A stretch of DNA of 64,000 bases from Rhodococcus sp. PAMC28707 (GTDB lineage: Bacteria > Actinomycetota > Actinomycetes > Mycobacteriales > Mycobacteriaceae). A model generated the notes under the pieces. The model ran no database searches and was not told the origin of the DNA. It worked only from the letters and a program-made list of their open reading frames with translations. Where the stretch lies: contig NZ_CP039253.1 of NCBI RefSeq assembly GCF_004795915.1, positions 2,232,001-2,296,000 of the forward strand, in the 5' to 3' direction. A program made the position numbers and the translations under genes. The first letter of the stretch is position 1; the number at the start of each line of letters is the position of its first letter. Below, one piece after another: positions 8,368-17,815 of the stretch.

Positions 8368-9851
8368 ACACTCCACTTCGACGAGTCTCCATCGCCGTCA
8401 TGGTCATGATCGTGGCCCTTCTCGCCAATGCGACCTACCTGCAGGTGATCAAGGCGGACGATCTGCGGACCGATCCACGTAACTCACGCGTACTACTCGA
8501 CGAGTACTCCCGCCAGCGCGGACAGATTTCGGCAGGGGGCCAGGTCCTTGCCGCATCGCTCGCCACCGACGACCGATACAAATACCTGCGCGCCTACCCG
8601 CCGAATCCGGCTGCGACGTCGAGCCCGTTGGCGAACGCGCCGGTCACCGGGTTCTACTCGATGCTCTACTCGAGCAGTGGCCTCGAGCGCACCGAAGATC
8701 AGGTGCTCAACGGTTCGGACGATCGTCTGTTCGGTCGTCGCCTCTTCGATCTGATTTCCGGACGCGACCCGCGCGGGGGCAACGTGGTGACCACCATCGA
8801 CCCAGTAGTTCAGCAGGTGGCATACGACCAGCTCACGTCCAAGGGTTACACCGGATCCGTCGTCGCGATCGAGCCCTCGACGGGCAACGTCCTGGCGATG
8901 GCGAGTACACCGAGCTACGACCCCAATTCGTTGGCGAGCCACGACGGACAACAAACCACCGAGGCGTGGGATGCACTGAACGCCGATCCTGACAAGCCGT
9001 TGCTGAACCGTGCGATATCGGCGACCTACCCACCGGGATCGACCTTCAAGGTCCTCGACACGGCGGCGGCCCTCGCGAACGGTGCCACACCTGACGATCA
9101 GCTGACGGCGGCGTCGAACATCACCCTTCCCGGCACCCAGACCACCCTCGAGAACTACAACGGCAGCACGTGCGGTGGCGGGGCGACGGCGTCTCTACGT
9201 GAGGCGTTCGCTCGGTCCTGTAACACCGCCTTCGTCGAACTCGGCATCAAGACCGGTGCCGATGCGCTTCGAGATACCGCGAGCGCGTTCGGTATCGGGG
9301 AAGATACGACGTCCTTGCAGCTCCCCGTCGCCGACAGCACGATCGGATCCATCCCCGATGACGCCGCGCTGGGCCAGACGAGCATCGGTCAGCGAGATGT
9401 TGCGCTGACGCCGCTACAGAATGCCGTGATCGCAGCGACGGTGGCGAACAACGGAGTTCGGATGGCGCCGCACTTGATCAGTCAGTTGCAGGCACCGGAT
9501 CTGTCGGACCTGTCGACCACCAAGCCACAATCGGAAGGCCAGGCCATCAGCACGGAGGTCGCTTCGACTCTGACCGATTTGATGATCGGCGCCGAGAACA
9601 ATGCCGGTTCACAGGGCAAGATCCCCGGAGTGCAGATCGCGTCGAAGACCGGCACTGCCGAACACGGGACCGATCCTCGGAACACACCACCGCACGCGTG
9701 GTACATCGCTTTCGCGCCGGCCGAGGCACCGAAGATTGCCATCGCCGTACTCGTCGAGGACGGTGGCGACCGCGCACTCGCAGCGACCGGTGGTTCGGTG
9801 GCTGCACCGATCGGTCGCGCGGTCATCGCTGCCGGATTACAGGGGAGGTGA
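8364..9851 (+). CDS. pbpA: PbpA: class B penicillin-binding protein (transpeptidase)
   Basis: 495 aa with one N-terminal transmembrane anchor (about 8-27). The transpeptidase triad is visible: STFK with nucleophile Ser226 and Lys229 (PPGSTFK), SCN 285-287 and KTG 428-430 (SKTGTAEHG). It cross-links peptidoglycan and in mycobacteria is phosphorylated by PknB. GTG start overlapping the rodA stop. Length agrees with mycobacterial PbpA. Confidence 0.95.
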   Translation: MNTPLRRVSIAVMVMIVALLANATYLQVIKADDLRTDPRNSRVLLDEYSRQRGQISAGGQVLAASLATDDRYKYLRAYPPNPAATSSPLANAPVTGFYSMLYSSSGLERTEDQVLNGSDDRLFGRRLFDLISGRDPRGGNVVTTIDPVVQQVAYDQLTSKGYTGSVVAIEPSTGNVLAMASTPSYDPNSLASHDGQQTTEAWDALNADPDKPLLNRAISATYPPGSTFKVLDTAAALANGATPDDQLTAASNITLPGTQTTLENYNGSTCGGGATASLREAFARSCNTAFVELGIKTGADALRDTASAFGIGEDTTSLQLPVADSTIGSIPDDAALGQTSIGQRDVALTPLQNAVIAATVANNGVRMAPHLISQLQAPDLSDLSTTKPQSEGQAISTEVASTLTDLMIGAENNAGSQGKIPGVQIASKTGTAEHGTDPRNTPPHAWYIAFAPAEAPKIAIAVLVEDGGDRALAATGGSVAAPIGRAVIAAGLQGR

Positions 9852-9858
9852 CTAGCGG

Positions 9859-11313
9859 ATGCCACTGAAAAACGGTGCCGTGATCGCACAGCGTTATCGG
9901 CTCCTGAGGCTCATCGCCACCGGCGGTATGGGCCAGGTATGGGAGGCGATGGACAATCGTCTCGACCGCAACGTTGCCGTCAAGGTCCTCAAAGCCGAGT
10001 TCTCCGAGGATCCGGAGTTCTTGCAGCGCTTTCGTTTCGAAGCGCGCACGACGGCTCAACTCAACCACCCCGGTATCGCCGGGATCTACGACTACGGCGA
10101 GACGCGCGACGAATCAGGTGAATCGCTGGCGTATCTCGTCATGGAACTCGTCAACGGTGAGCCGCTCAACGCTGTGCTCGGACGGATCGGGAAGCTGCCG
10201 CTCGGGCATGCCCTCGACATGCTGGAGCAGACCGGTCGATCGCTTCAGGTCGCGCACTCGGCAGGCGTTGTTCACCGCGATGTGAAACCGGGCAACATTC
10301 TGATCACCCCCGCGGGACAGGTGAAGATCACCGATTTCGGGATCGCGAAAGCTGTCGACGCGTCACCGGTCACCAGGACCGGCATGGTCATGGGCACCGC
10401 CCAGTACATTGCTCCCGAACAGGCTCTCGGCGACGAAGCCACCTCGGCCAGCGACGTCTACTCCCTCGGTGTCGTCGGCTATGAGGTGCTCTCGGGTACG
10501 CGGCCGTTCCTGGGCGACGGTGCACTCACCGTCGCGATGAAGCATGTCCGGGAGATGCCCGCCCCGTTGCCCGCCGACCTGCCGCCGTCCGTTCGTGAGC
10601 TCATCGAGATCACGATGGCCAAGGATCCCGCGGCCCGGTACGCGAGCGGCGGTGAGTTCGCAGACGCTGTTGCCGCCGTGCGTGCCGGCCGACGACCTCC
10701 AGCTCCCGGAAACGGTCGGGGTCCGGGTACCGGCCGCGTTCTGATGCCTGGGGTCGTGGCCGCCGCAGGCGTCAGTCCCGACAGCACTCAGATGATGCCG
10801 ACGTCGCAGAACCGTTACACGGGGCCGTCCACGGGCGCTGCGGTTCCCGCCACGCCGGAACCGACGGGGATGACTTCCGCCCAGAAGGCCCTCGCTTGGG
10901 GTGGCGCTGGTCTCCTGGTGCTGGCGGTCATCATCGGTGGCTACGTGCTGCTGACGGGAGGGCAGGGATCGCCGGCGCCGTTCACGCCCCCGACAACTAC
11001 GACGAAGCCTGCCCCGACCACGACGACCACCACCACGGAACCGACCACCACGGAACCGACCACCACCCGGGAAACCACCACGACCACGCCACCGCCGACT
11101 ACGACCACGACGGAACCGACGACCACGACCACCGCGCCGCCGACGACCACGACGACGGCCCCAGCGGCGACGACGACAAGTGGTGGGTTCACCCTGCCGC
11201 AGTTGACTCTCCCGTCGCTGCCCGGTGCCGGTGACGAAGAAAATACCGGTGACACCGGACCCGGCGGCGCCTCCACACCTCAACTCGGACCTGATCGACA
11301 AGGACAACCATGA
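9859..11313 (+). CDS. pknA: PknA: transmembrane Ser/Thr protein kinase
   Basis: 484 aa. Hanks-type kinase domain (about 13-270): Gly-rich loop ATGGMG, Lys42 in [22 protein letters not shown], activation loop [18 protein letters not shown] transmembrane helix (about 348-368) and an extracytoplasmic tail extremely rich in Thr and Pro follow. Mycobacterial PknA is about 50 residues shorter, the excess being the Thr tract. Start ATG follows GGGGAGGTG. PknA activates PknB and controls cell shape and division. Overlaps pknB by ATGA. Confidence 0.96.
   Translation: MPLKNGAVIAQRYRLLRLIATGGMGQVWEAMDNRLDRNVAVKVLKAEFSEDPEFLQRFRFEARTTAQLNHPGIAGIYDYGETRDESGESLAYLVMELVNGEPLNAVLGRIGKLPLGHALDMLEQTGRSLQVAHSAGVVHRDVKPGNILITPAGQVKITDFGIAKAVDASPVTRTGMVMGTAQYIAPEQALGDEATSASDVYSLGVVGYEVLSGTRPFLGDGALTVAMKHVREMPAPLPADLPPSVRELIEITMAKDPAARYASGGEFADAVAAVRAGRRPPAPGNGRGPGTGRVLMPGVVAAAGVSPDSTQMMPTSQNRYTGPSTGAAVPATPEPTGMTSAQKALAWGGAGLLVLAVIIGGYVLLTGGQGSPAPFTPPTTTTKPAPTTTTTTTEPTTTEPTTTRETTTTTPPPTTTTTEPTTTTTAPPTTTTTAPAATTTSGGFTLPQLTLPSLPGAGDEENTGDTGPGGASTPQLGPDRQGQP
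11029..11073 (+). repeat. 15-bp ACCACCACGGAACCG repeats in the pknA tail
   Basis: Two perfect adjacent copies (11029-11043 and 11044-11058) and a degraded third begin the Thr-rich coding tract (TTTEP units) that runs to about 11180. This is a slippage-prone coding microsatellite that would change tail length without a frameshift. Confidence 0.75.
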
Positions 11314-13235
11314 CGACTCCCCGCAATCTCTCCTCCCGCTACGAGTTGGGTGAGATTCTCGGCTTCGGTGGCATGTCCGAGGTCCACCTTGCGCGCGACA
11401 GTCGACTCGACCGTGATGTGGCCATCAAGGTGCTGCGAGCGGATCTCGCTCGCGATCCCACGTTCTATCTTCGGTTCCGACGCGAGGCGCAGAACGCCGC
11501 AGCTCTCAACCATCCAGCGATCGTGGCGGTCTACGACACCGGTGAGGCCGAGACCGAAGCCGGCCCGCTGCCGTTCATCGTCATGGAGTACGTCGACGGC
11601 AATACTTTGCGTGACATCGTCCGCGCCGACGGTCCGATGACACCGCGCCATGCGATGGAGGTCATCGCCGACGTCTGTGCGGCTCTCGACTTCAGCCATC
11701 GCAACGGAATCGTGCATCGCGATGTCAAACCAGCGAACGTCATGATCAACAACGCCGGTGCAGTCAAGGTGATGGACTTCGGTATCGCCCGCGCGATTGC
11801 CGACAGCGCGAATCCGATGACGCAGACCGCCGCAGTGATCGGCACAGCTCAATACCTGTCCCCCGAACAGGCCAGAGGCGAGCAGGTGGACGCCCGCTCG
11901 GACGTGTATTCGCTCGGTTGCGTCCTGTTCGAGGTCCTGACCGGTGAGCCCCCGTTCAAGGGTGACTCGCCAGTGGCCGTCGCGTATCAGCATGTGCGGG
12001 AAGATCCGCAACTACCGTCCTCGGTCAATTCTGCGATCCCGCGGGAGCTCGACTCGATCATTCTCAAGGCCATGGCCAAGAACCCGGCCAACCGCTACCA
12101 GTCAGCAGCGGACATGCGCACCGATCTGGTACGAGTGCTCGGCGGGCAGCGCCCCTCGGCGCCCACCGTCATGAACGACGAGGACCGCACCACGATCCTC
12201 GGCTCGATGGACTCGCGGGAGCCCCAGTTCCGATCGGGTGACACCGACCGGCCGGCCGAGCAGCCTCCGACGCAACGCGGCGAAGACAACACCTCGAAGC
12301 GTCGAGGACTGCGAATAGCAGTGATCGCGCTGGCGGCGATAGTCGTGGTCGGCATCATCACCGCGTTTCTGTTGTCTCTCGGCGGCGATTCCTCACCGGA
12401 TCGAGTCGCCGTACCCACCGTCGCAAATCTCACGACCGCGGAGGCGACTTCCGCTCTGTCAGACCTCGGACTTCGATTCCAGACCCGCGAGAAGCCAGAT
12501 CCCACGATCGCTGCGGGCAGAGTCATCGCGTCGCAGCCGCCCGCCGGAACACAGGTCGATTTGCCGAGCACGGTCGACCTCGATATCTCCACCGGCCCGG
12601 AGCAGGTGCAGGTTCCGGCATTGGCCGGTAAGACTGCTCAACAGGCAACTCAGGCACTGTCCGCAATCGGTCTCGAACTCGACACTTCCGTGGCACGAGC
12701 GGCTTCGACACCGGAAAATCTCGACAAGGTGGTCGAACAGAATCCGTCGACCGGTGTCGGGATCACCGTCGGCTCGGCCGTCAAGATCACGTTGGGCAGT
12801 GGCCCGTCGCAGATCCGAGTTCCCGATGTCACTGGCCAGCAGGTCGACGTTGCGCGTCCCAACATCGAGGCTGCCGGCTTCAAGGTTCAGATCGAGAACA
12901 TCGACTCGGGTCAGACCGTCGGAGAGGTTGTCTCGACGAGCCCGACAGGTGGATCGAACGCCGCCGAAGGTGACACCGTGACACTGCGCGTCTCGAACGG
13001 CGACAAGATCCCCATGCCCGATCTTGTCGGGATGACGCCTGCTCAAGCGCTGTCGGCACTCGAGGCAGCCGGATGGACGGGTACCTCGGCCAACATCACC
13101 TCGACCCCGCGGAGTCAGCTCGACCCGACTCTGGTGGGGCGAATCGTCAATCAGGCCGAACCTGCCGGATCGGAAATCACCAAGTCCCAGTCGCTCAACG
13201 TGAACGTGGGAACGCTGGGAATTCCGCCCCGGTAA
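11310..13235 (+). CDS. pknB: PknB: PASTA-domain Ser/Thr protein kinase
   Basis: 641 aa. Kinase domain (about 11-275): Gly-rich loop GFGGMSEV, Lys40 in [23 protein letters not shown], and an activation loop [17 protein letters not shown] with the two Thr that are autophosphorylated in M. tuberculosis PknB. A juxtamembrane segment, one transmembrane helix (about 332-353) and four consecutive extracellular PASTA repeats, which sense muropeptides or lipid II, follow. Master regulator of peptidoglycan synthesis; substrates include CwlM and MurJ, encoded across the origin in this window. ATG overlaps the pknA stop. Only 8 bp separate its stop from that of the convergent trpG. Confidence 0.97.
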   Translation: MTTPRNLSSRYELGEILGFGGMSEVHLARDSRLDRDVAIKVLRADLARDPTFYLRFRREAQNAAALNHPAIVAVYDTGEAETEAGPLPFIVMEYVDGNTLRDIVRADGPMTPRHAMEVIADVCAALDFSHRNGIVHRDVKPANVMINNAGAVKVMDFGIARAIADSANPMTQTAAVIGTAQYLSPEQARGEQVDARSDVYSLGCVLFEVLTGEPPFKGDSPVAVAYQHVREDPQLPSSVNSAIPRELDSIILKAMAKNPANRYQSAADMRTDLVRVLGGQRPSAPTVMNDEDRTTILGSMDSREPQFRSGDTDRPAEQPPTQRGEDNTSKRRGLRIAVIALAAIVVVGIITAFLLSLGGDSSPDRVAVPTVANLTTAEATSALSDLGLRFQTREKPDPTIAAGRVIASQPPAGTQVDLPSTVDLDISTGPEQVQVPALAGKTAQQATQALSAIGLELDTSVARAASTPENLDKVVEQNPSTGVGITVGSAVKITLGSGPSQIRVPDVTGQQVDVARPNIEAAGFKVQIENIDSGQTVGEVVSTSPTGGSNAAEGDTVTLRVSNGDKIPMPDLVGMTPAQALSALEAAGWTGTSANITSTPRSQLDPTLVGRIVNQAEPAGSEITKSQSLNVNVGTLGIPPR

Positions 13236-13243
13236 GTAGAGCG

Positions 13244-13885
13244 TCAGCTGAACGCGAGTGCGACCTGTGCCTCGAGTTCGACCACGAGGCGCTCGTCCTG
13301 CTCGAGTCCGCAGACGGCGAGCCAGTTGGACAGCATCCGATGGCCACCCTGAGTGAGAATCGACTCGGGGTGGAACTGGACGCCGTGTATCGGCAACTTC
13401 CGATGGCGCATGCTCATCACGAGGCCGGAGTCGGTGCGTCCGGTCACCTCGAGTTCATCGGGAATGGTGTCCTCGACGACGGTCAACGAGTGGTACCGAG
13501 TAGCGGTGAACGGCTCGGGTAGTCCCTCGAGGACGCCGACGCCCGTGTGGTGGATACTGCTGGTCTTTCCGTGCAGTAGTTCGGGCGCGCGGTCGACGGT
13601 CGCACCGAAGGCCGCGCCGATTGCCTGGTGCCCCAGGCACACCCCGAGCAGTGGAGTACCGGACGCGGCGGCCGCGGTCACGAGATCCATCGTGGCTCCA
13701 GCTCGGTGTGGTGTTCCCGGCCCTGGGCTGAGCAGAATGCCGTCGAAGTCGGCAACGACGGCGGCTCGGTCGGTCAACCTGTCGTCGTCGTTACGCCAGA
13801 CGGTCGCGTCGACTCCGAGTTGGCCCAGGTACTGGACGAGGTTGAAAACGAAGCTGTCGTAGTTGTCGACGACCAGAATGCGCAT
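13244..13885 (-). CDS. trpG: Anthranilate/aminodeoxychorismate synthase glutamine amidotransferase
   Basis: 213 aa class I glutamine amidotransferase. LLGVCLGHQAIG carries the nucleophile Cys83, and the His-Glu pair lies in HGVQFHPES near the C-terminus. It starts MRILVVDNYDSFVFNL, typical of TrpG/PabA. It supplies ammonia to TrpE or PabB for tryptophan or folate synthesis; which partner cannot be decided here because neither is nearby. M. tuberculosis has the same gene next to pknB (Rv0013). It lies downstream of the DUF881 gene on the same strand. Confidence 0.9.
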   Translation of the reverse strand: MRILVVDNYDSFVFNLVQYLGQLGVDATVWRNDDDRLTDRAAVVADFDGILLSPGPGTPHRAGATMDLVTAAAASGTPLLGVCLGHQAIGAAFGATVDRAPELLHGKTSSIHHTGVGVLEGLPEPFTATRYHSLTVVEDTIPDELEVTGRTDSGLVMSMRHRKLPIHGVQFHPESILTQGGHRMLSNWLAVCGLEQDERLVVELEAQVALAFS

Positions 13886-13966
13886 GGGGCAAGGATAGGT
13901 GAGCGCGGCAAGTACTAATCGCCCCGATGTCCTTGGCGAACCTGTGGCGGACTACTGCAGAGGCTC

Positions 13967-14779
13967 TCACCGGGCAGGCTGGGCGAATCCGATCCGTATC
14001 GGTCCGGTGAATCCGGGCACGGTCAGGGCGTCGGAACGGGTTTCTTCGAAACCCAACCCGTAACGAAGCGCATACTGCCGAAAGACCCGCACACCTGGAT
14101 TGTTGCCGAGCGCGGCAGAGAGCCGCTCGGGGTCTCCCAAGGCCGTCACCACGTAGGGCGGACTGTACGTGCGCCCACCCAGCAGAAGCGTGTTACCGAT
14201 ACAGCGCGGCGCGATCTGGCTCGTGATCCGTTGATCCTGCATGGCCATTGCCGACGCACCACCGGTCCACAGTGCATTGAGCACACTCTGCACGTCCTGT
14301 TGGTGCACGACGAGATCGTCCGGCGACGCGTCCGATGCGTACCGCCCGTCCGGGCCCCGGGCTGCGTCGGTCAAAGTCACGACCACCCCTGGCCCCGATG
14401 CCGGCTCGACCCCCGCCTGGGCGGCGAGCGGATCGGCCGCGGCCAGCACACGTCCCACTTCGACGTCCGAGGATCCCGTTGTGCGCTGCAGGTCGTCGAC
14501 CTGCCGGGCCAGGTCGTTTCTGATCGACTCGGCGTCGTCACTGCTGCTTTGGGCCGCTCCGACCAGATCCGACAACCTGGTGGTGTCGCTTCGCCGGATT
14601 TCGTCACCTTGAGATACGACCCTGGTGGTCGCCAGGAGCACCCCGACGACAAGACACACGACGAGGACCAGGATCTGCCAGCCACGTGCCGCGACGCGCT
14701 CTCTGGTCGTCGATTCCTCGATCATGGTTTCATCCGATGCTCTCTCGTGAGATTGCACTGAGCTAGCGTGTGTGGGCAT
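13967..14779 (-). CDS. DUF881 membrane-anchored protein (Rv0012-like)
   Basis: About 270 aa. One N-terminal transmembrane helix (ILVLVVCLVVGVLLA), a short coiled region, then the DUF881 domain with SPDDLVVHQQDVQ, LNALW, APRCIGNTLLLGGRTYSPPY. Function is unknown; the family sits beside division genes in many Gram-positives. The frame is open to 15067, but that extension would run across the divergent crgA start. ATG 14779 gives an N-terminus like Rv0012; ATG 14725 (252 aa) is the alternative. Its upstream region holds a DnaA box at 14807-14815. Confidence 0.85.
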   Translation of the reverse strand: MPTHASSVQSHERASDETMIEESTTRERVAARGWQILVLVVCLVVGVLLATTRVVSQGDEIRRSDTTRLSDLVGAAQSSSDDAESIRNDLARQVDDLQRTTGSSDVEVGRVLAAADPLAAQAGVEPASGPGVVVTLTDAARGPDGRYASDASPDDLVVHQQDVQSVLNALWTGGASAMAMQDQRITSQIAPRCIGNTLLLGGRTYSPPYVVTALGDPERLSAALGNNPGVRVFRQYALRYGLGFEETRSDALTVPGFTGPIRIGFAQPAR

Positions 14780-14806
14780 ATGGTGACCGGTCCGAAAAAC
14801 CGGGCC

Positions 14807-14909
14807 TGTGGATAACAACGCCAGACAAAGCAGTGTTGGGGCAATAACAGTGCGAAACTCTACTATCGAGGACGCTACCTGCTGCGGTTGTCCACAACCG
14901 TTATCCACA
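14807..14909. promoter_or_regulatory. crgA/DUF881 divergent control region with three consensus DnaA boxes
   Basis: DnaA boxes: TGTGGATAA 14807-14815, TTGTCCACA 14888-14896 and TTATCCACA 14901-14909, the last two 13 bp apart. A good -10-like TACTAT lies at 14861-14866 in the crgA direction, 22 bp before the doublet, with no convincing -35. The doublet would then sit just downstream of the transcription start, a position suited to repression or timing by DnaA. Confidence 0.65.
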
Positions 14910-14973
14910 GGTCGACGGGTCGTGTACCGGTAAGTCGTCTGTACGAGCGTCAGCACACTACGAAGGGTTGAAC

Positions 14974-15237
14974 ATGCCGAAATCGAAGGTTCGGAAGAAG
15001 AAGGATTACACCATCGCCCCCGGCACCAGATCCGCCGGAGCGCTGAAGGCCGGGCCGTCGAGTCCACTCTTCGTGGCGGTGATGCTCGGATTCATGCTGG
15101 TAGGGCTGCTATGGCTCATTGTGTACTACTTGGCTGCCGACAATATCTCGTGGATGAACAACCTCGGTGCGTGGAACTTTCTGATCGGTTTCGGCTTCAT
15201 GGTCGTCGGTCTCGTCATGACCATGAAGTGGCGATGA
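14974..15237 (+). CDS. crgA: CrgA: septation/divisome membrane protein
   Basis: 87 aa. A basic N-terminus (MPKSKVRKKKDY) precedes two transmembrane helices (about 33-55 and 66-85) separated by the conserved WMNNLGAWNF region. CrgA interacts with FtsZ, FtsQ, FtsI and CwsA and regulates septum formation in actinobacteria. ATG 14974 is chosen over TTG 14968 because GAAGGG lies 6 nt before it. The gene is bracketed by DnaA boxes. Confidence 0.95.
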   Translation: MPKSKVRKKKDYTIAPGTRSAGALKAGPSSPLFVAVMLGFMLVGLLWLIVYYLAADNISWMNNLGAWNFLIGFGFMVVGLVMTMKWR

Positions 15238-15282
15238 GAAGGTCCCGTCGACGGTTAGTTACACGCGTGTCATTCATCCCCA

Positions 15283-15335
15283 ATGTGGATAAAGCCTGTG
15301 GATAACTTTTCCGAGTCTCCACAGCCTGTGGATAG
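15283..15335. promoter_or_regulatory. Second DnaA-box cluster, downstream of crgA
   Basis: TGTGGATAA at 15284-15292 and 15297-15305 (13 bp apart, both consensus) and a one-mismatch TGTGGATAG at 15327-15335. They overlap the presumed start codons of the PH-domain gene. Confidence 0.7.
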
Positions 15336-15762
15336 ATTGAGCTGGGCGACGCCACTTTCGGCTGTCATCGCTATGATCTTGGGCGGATTCGCACTGTTCG
15401 GAGCGGCATTGTTGACCGGTACCGACGCCACGGGCCAACTTCTCATCTCGATTGCGGCTATCGGCCTGTGGACGATCGCGGGGCTCGCTGCCCTTCAGCG
15501 GCCGAGACTGGCGATCGTCGACGGAACACTGTCGATGAAGCGCCTGTCGGGAGTGCAGGCATACGTCCCCAGCGAGATCGTGCGAATCAAGCTCGCTCGA
15601 TACCCCCGACTCGGGCGGCGCGTTCCGATGATCGAAATCGACGTCCAACGCGCGGGTGACACCGAGGATCGGCTGATCATCTTCGGTCGCTGGGATCTCG
15701 GAATCAGCCCGGAGACAGTGTTCGACGAGCTCGTCCGGCACGGCTTCGTTCCCGCGGGCTGA
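15283..15762 (+). CDS. PH-domain (bPH) membrane protein, Rv0010c-like
   Basis: 159 aa from ATG 15283. Two hydrophobic helices (LSAVIAMILGGFALFGAALL and LLISIAAIGLWTIAGLAAL) are followed by a small bacterial PH-like domain ending GRWDLGISPETVFDELVRHG, as in M. tuberculosis Rv0010c. Function is unknown. The start is uncertain: GTG 15298 and GTG 15328 are in frame, and the latter gives a length closer to Rv0010c and would leave the DnaA boxes in the leader. Convergent with the rhomboid gene, 39 bp away. Confidence 0.75.
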   Translation: MWIKPVDNFSESPQPVDRLSWATPLSAVIAMILGGFALFGAALLTGTDATGQLLISIAAIGLWTIAGLAALQRPRLAIVDGTLSMKRLSGVQAYVPSEIVRIKLARYPRLGRRVPMIEIDVQRAGDTEDRLIIFGRWDLGISPETVFDELVRHGFVPAG

Positions 15763-15801
15763 CGAGCCGGGCGGGTTGTTCCGACGATGCTGGAGGAGTT
15801 T

Positions 15802-16701
15802 TTACAGACCCATCATCGAGCGCAGCGACAGCACGCGAACTGCGATGACTGCGACGCACACGGCTGCGACGGCACCGACGGCGATCCACCCGATGTGCGG
15901 TGTTCGCAGTCGGCTGGGCAGAAACACGATGCCGGCGGTCGCGGCGGCACCGGCGACGAGGCCACCCATGTGTCCCCAGAGCGAAATTCCGGGGATCGAG
16001 ATACTGATGAAGATATTGAGGCCGATCACCACAAGAATCGGCGTCGGGCTGCGGCGAAGCTTCAGCAGAATGACCGCTTGTGCACCCAACAGCCCGAAGA
16101 TCGCGCCCGAAGCTCCTGCGGTGACGGTGAGCGGGGCTTCGAGGACCATGACCGAGGCACTGCCGCCCAGTAGCGAGACGAAGTAGACCGCAAGGTATCG
16201 GCTTCGACCGAGAATCATTTCGACATCGCGGCCGATGATGTACAACGCGAACATGTTGACGAGTAGGTGGATCGGCCCGATATGCAGGAAGCCGCTGCCG
16301 ATGAGGCGCTCGACGTCACCGGTCGCTACCGATGGTGGAACCAGCGCCCAGGCATTGAACAGCGGCGACGCGTCGGTATTGCCCATCACATCGCGCGATT
16401 GCATCGCCGTCACCGCGAAGACGAGCACGTTGAGGGCCATGAGGATGTACGTGACGAGTCCGTACGTCGATCCGGCCCGGGCACCGGCGACGGTACGGAT
16501 CGGCCGGACCGAGGCATTGGCGTCACGCACACAGTCGACGCAATGCTGCCCGACGGCTGCAGGCCGTAGACATTCGGGGCACGCAGGGCGTCCGCATCGC
16601 GAGCACGCCAGTCCGGTAGTTCGATCGGGATGCCGGACGCACCTCGACTGGGGTGGGGTTGGCTGATCGCCGGGCGCGCCACCCCAGCCGGGGTCGGTCA
16701 T
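15802..16701 (-). CDS. Rhomboid-family intramembrane serine protease with N-terminal zinc-binding motif
   Basis: 299 aa. The N-terminal 60 residues carry paired CxxC/His motifs (CVRHPDR, CSRCGRPACPECL, CVDC) like a B-box zinc finger. The rhomboid domain has about six helices with HLLVN, the catalytic Ser motif GASGAIFG and the catalytic His in GHMGGLVAG. Rhomboids cleave transmembrane substrates; the substrate here is unknown. Downstream of ppiA on the same strand (73-bp gap), so possibly co-transcribed. Confidence 0.93.
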   Translation of the reverse strand: MTDPGWGGAPGDQPTPPQSRCVRHPDRTTGLACSRCGRPACPECLRPAAVGQHCVDCVRDANASVRPIRTVAGARAGSTYGLVTYILMALNVLVFAVTAMQSRDVMGNTDASPLFNAWALVPPSVATGDVERLIGSGFLHIGPIHLLVNMFALYIIGRDVEMILGRSRYLAVYFVSLLGGSASVMVLEAPLTVTAGASGAIFGLLGAQAVILLKLRRSPTPILVVIGLNIFISISIPGISLWGHMGGLVAGAAATAGIVFLPSRLRTPHIGWIAVGAVAAVCVAVIAVRVLSLRSMMGL

Positions 16702-16774
16702 GGTGAGGTTCCTCTACGGTGAATTTTTTTCAGCACCTGAAGTGGTGATGTGAACGTTTTTCAGGAGAGAGCGA

Positions 16775-17302
16775 TCACGCAAGGGTGATGCTGGTGATGA
16801 CGACATCCTCGACGGGACGATCGCCGCGGCCGACAGAAGTTCCGGAGATGGAATCGACTACCTTCTTCGACGCCTCGTCCGTCACCTCACCGAAGATGGA
16901 GTGCTTGCGGTTCAGGTGCGGGGTCTTGCCGGTGGTGATGAAGAACTGCGATCCGTTCGTGCCCGGACCCGCGTTGGCCATGGCCAGCAGGTAGGGGCGA
17001 TCGAACGAGAGCTCGGGGTGGAATTCATCGCCGAACTTGTAGCCCGGTCCACCCGAACCCGTTCCGGTCGGGTCTCCGCCCTGGATCATGAAGCCGTCGA
17101 TGACGCGGTGGAAGACAGCGCCGTCGTAGAACGGTCCGGTTTTTCCGCCGGACGCGTTCGTCGAGGTGTAGTCCTTCGATCCGTCCGCGAGCCCGACGAA
17201 ATTCTCGACCGTCTTCGGCGCATGGTTGCCGAAAAGATCGATGATGATGTCGCCGTGGTTGGTGTGCAACGTGGCAGTAGAGGTCTTGTTTGGTGAAGTC
17301 AC
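16775..17302 (-). CDS. ppiA: PpiA: cyclophilin-type peptidyl-prolyl isomerase
   Basis: 175 aa cytoplasmic cyclophilin without a signal peptide. Conserved active-site stretches: FHRVIDGFMIQGGDPTGTGSG, MANAGPGTNGSQFFIT and HSIFGEV. It catalyses cis-trans isomerisation at proline. Divergent from cwsA with a 97-bp shared promoter region, the same arrangement as Rv0008c/Rv0009. Confidence 0.96.
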   Translation of the reverse strand: MTSPNKTSTATLHTNHGDIIIDLFGNHAPKTVENFVGLADGSKDYTSTNASGGKTGPFYDGAVFHRVIDGFMIQGGDPTGTGSGGPGYKFGDEFHPELSFDRPYLLAMANAGPGTNGSQFFITTGKTPHLNRKHSIFGEVTDEASKKVVDSISGTSVGRGDRPVEDVVITSITLA

Positions 17303-17399
17303 CCCTCCATCGTGCCATTGACACGCTACGGAGCGGTCGGCAACGGTCCTTCGATGTGTTCATTCCTGGCTCTGCGCCTGCATATGGAACAGTGAAGGC

Positions 17400-17792
17400 A
17401 TGACGAGCACATCGAAATCCGGCCGGATTCGTGGAATTGCGGTGACCACTGGTGGCTCTGCCGTGCAGGCTGCGAAAGTTTTCGGTGGCGGTGCAGCGGG
17501 CGTCGGACTCCAGCTCTCCACCAGAGGACTGAAGCTTGCCCGGCGCGAAATTGCCCGACGTAAGCAGCGCGGTCCGGCCCAGCGAAAAGGCGGACCTCGC
17601 GTCTCACCTCGTACGAAGCGGATCTTGGTATTCGGAGCGTTGTTCGGAGCAGTCGCCGGCGTCACAGTTCTCGCCACTCGACGTCGCAACACCTTCCAGC
17701 CGCCCGCTGACGCGCCGCCCAGTCTCGCCGACTACGAGTCGGAGGTCTCCCACGCTGCCGACGGGCAGCCCGGCGCCCTCGAACACCCCTAG
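17400..17792 (+). CDS. cwsA: CwsA-like cell wall synthesis/division membrane protein
   Basis: 130 aa. A basic N-terminal half contains VGLQLSTRGLK, comparable to the VGLGLQSAR segment of CwsA. A polybasic stretch is followed by one transmembrane helix (about 77-96) and a Pro-rich tail (PPADAPPSL). Sequence identity to M. tuberculosis CwsA is weak, and the call depends on layout, tail and its place divergent from ppiA near crgA. CwsA binds CrgA and Wag31 and helps polar growth and division. Not otherwise recognisable. Confidence 0.65.
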   Translation: MTSTSKSGRIRGIAVTTGGSAVQAAKVFGGGAAGVGLQLSTRGLKLARREIARRKQRGPAQRKGGPRVSPRTKRILVFGALFGAVAGVTVLATRRRNTFQPPADAPPSLADYESEVSHAADGQPGALEHP

Positions 17793-17815
17793 CGGTGACC
17801 GTCGGTCGATGCCGG

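Noticed and set aside
14780-15067. Longer N-terminus for the DUF881 protein
   Set aside because: It would cross the crgA promoter and start region and has no similarity to Rv0012.
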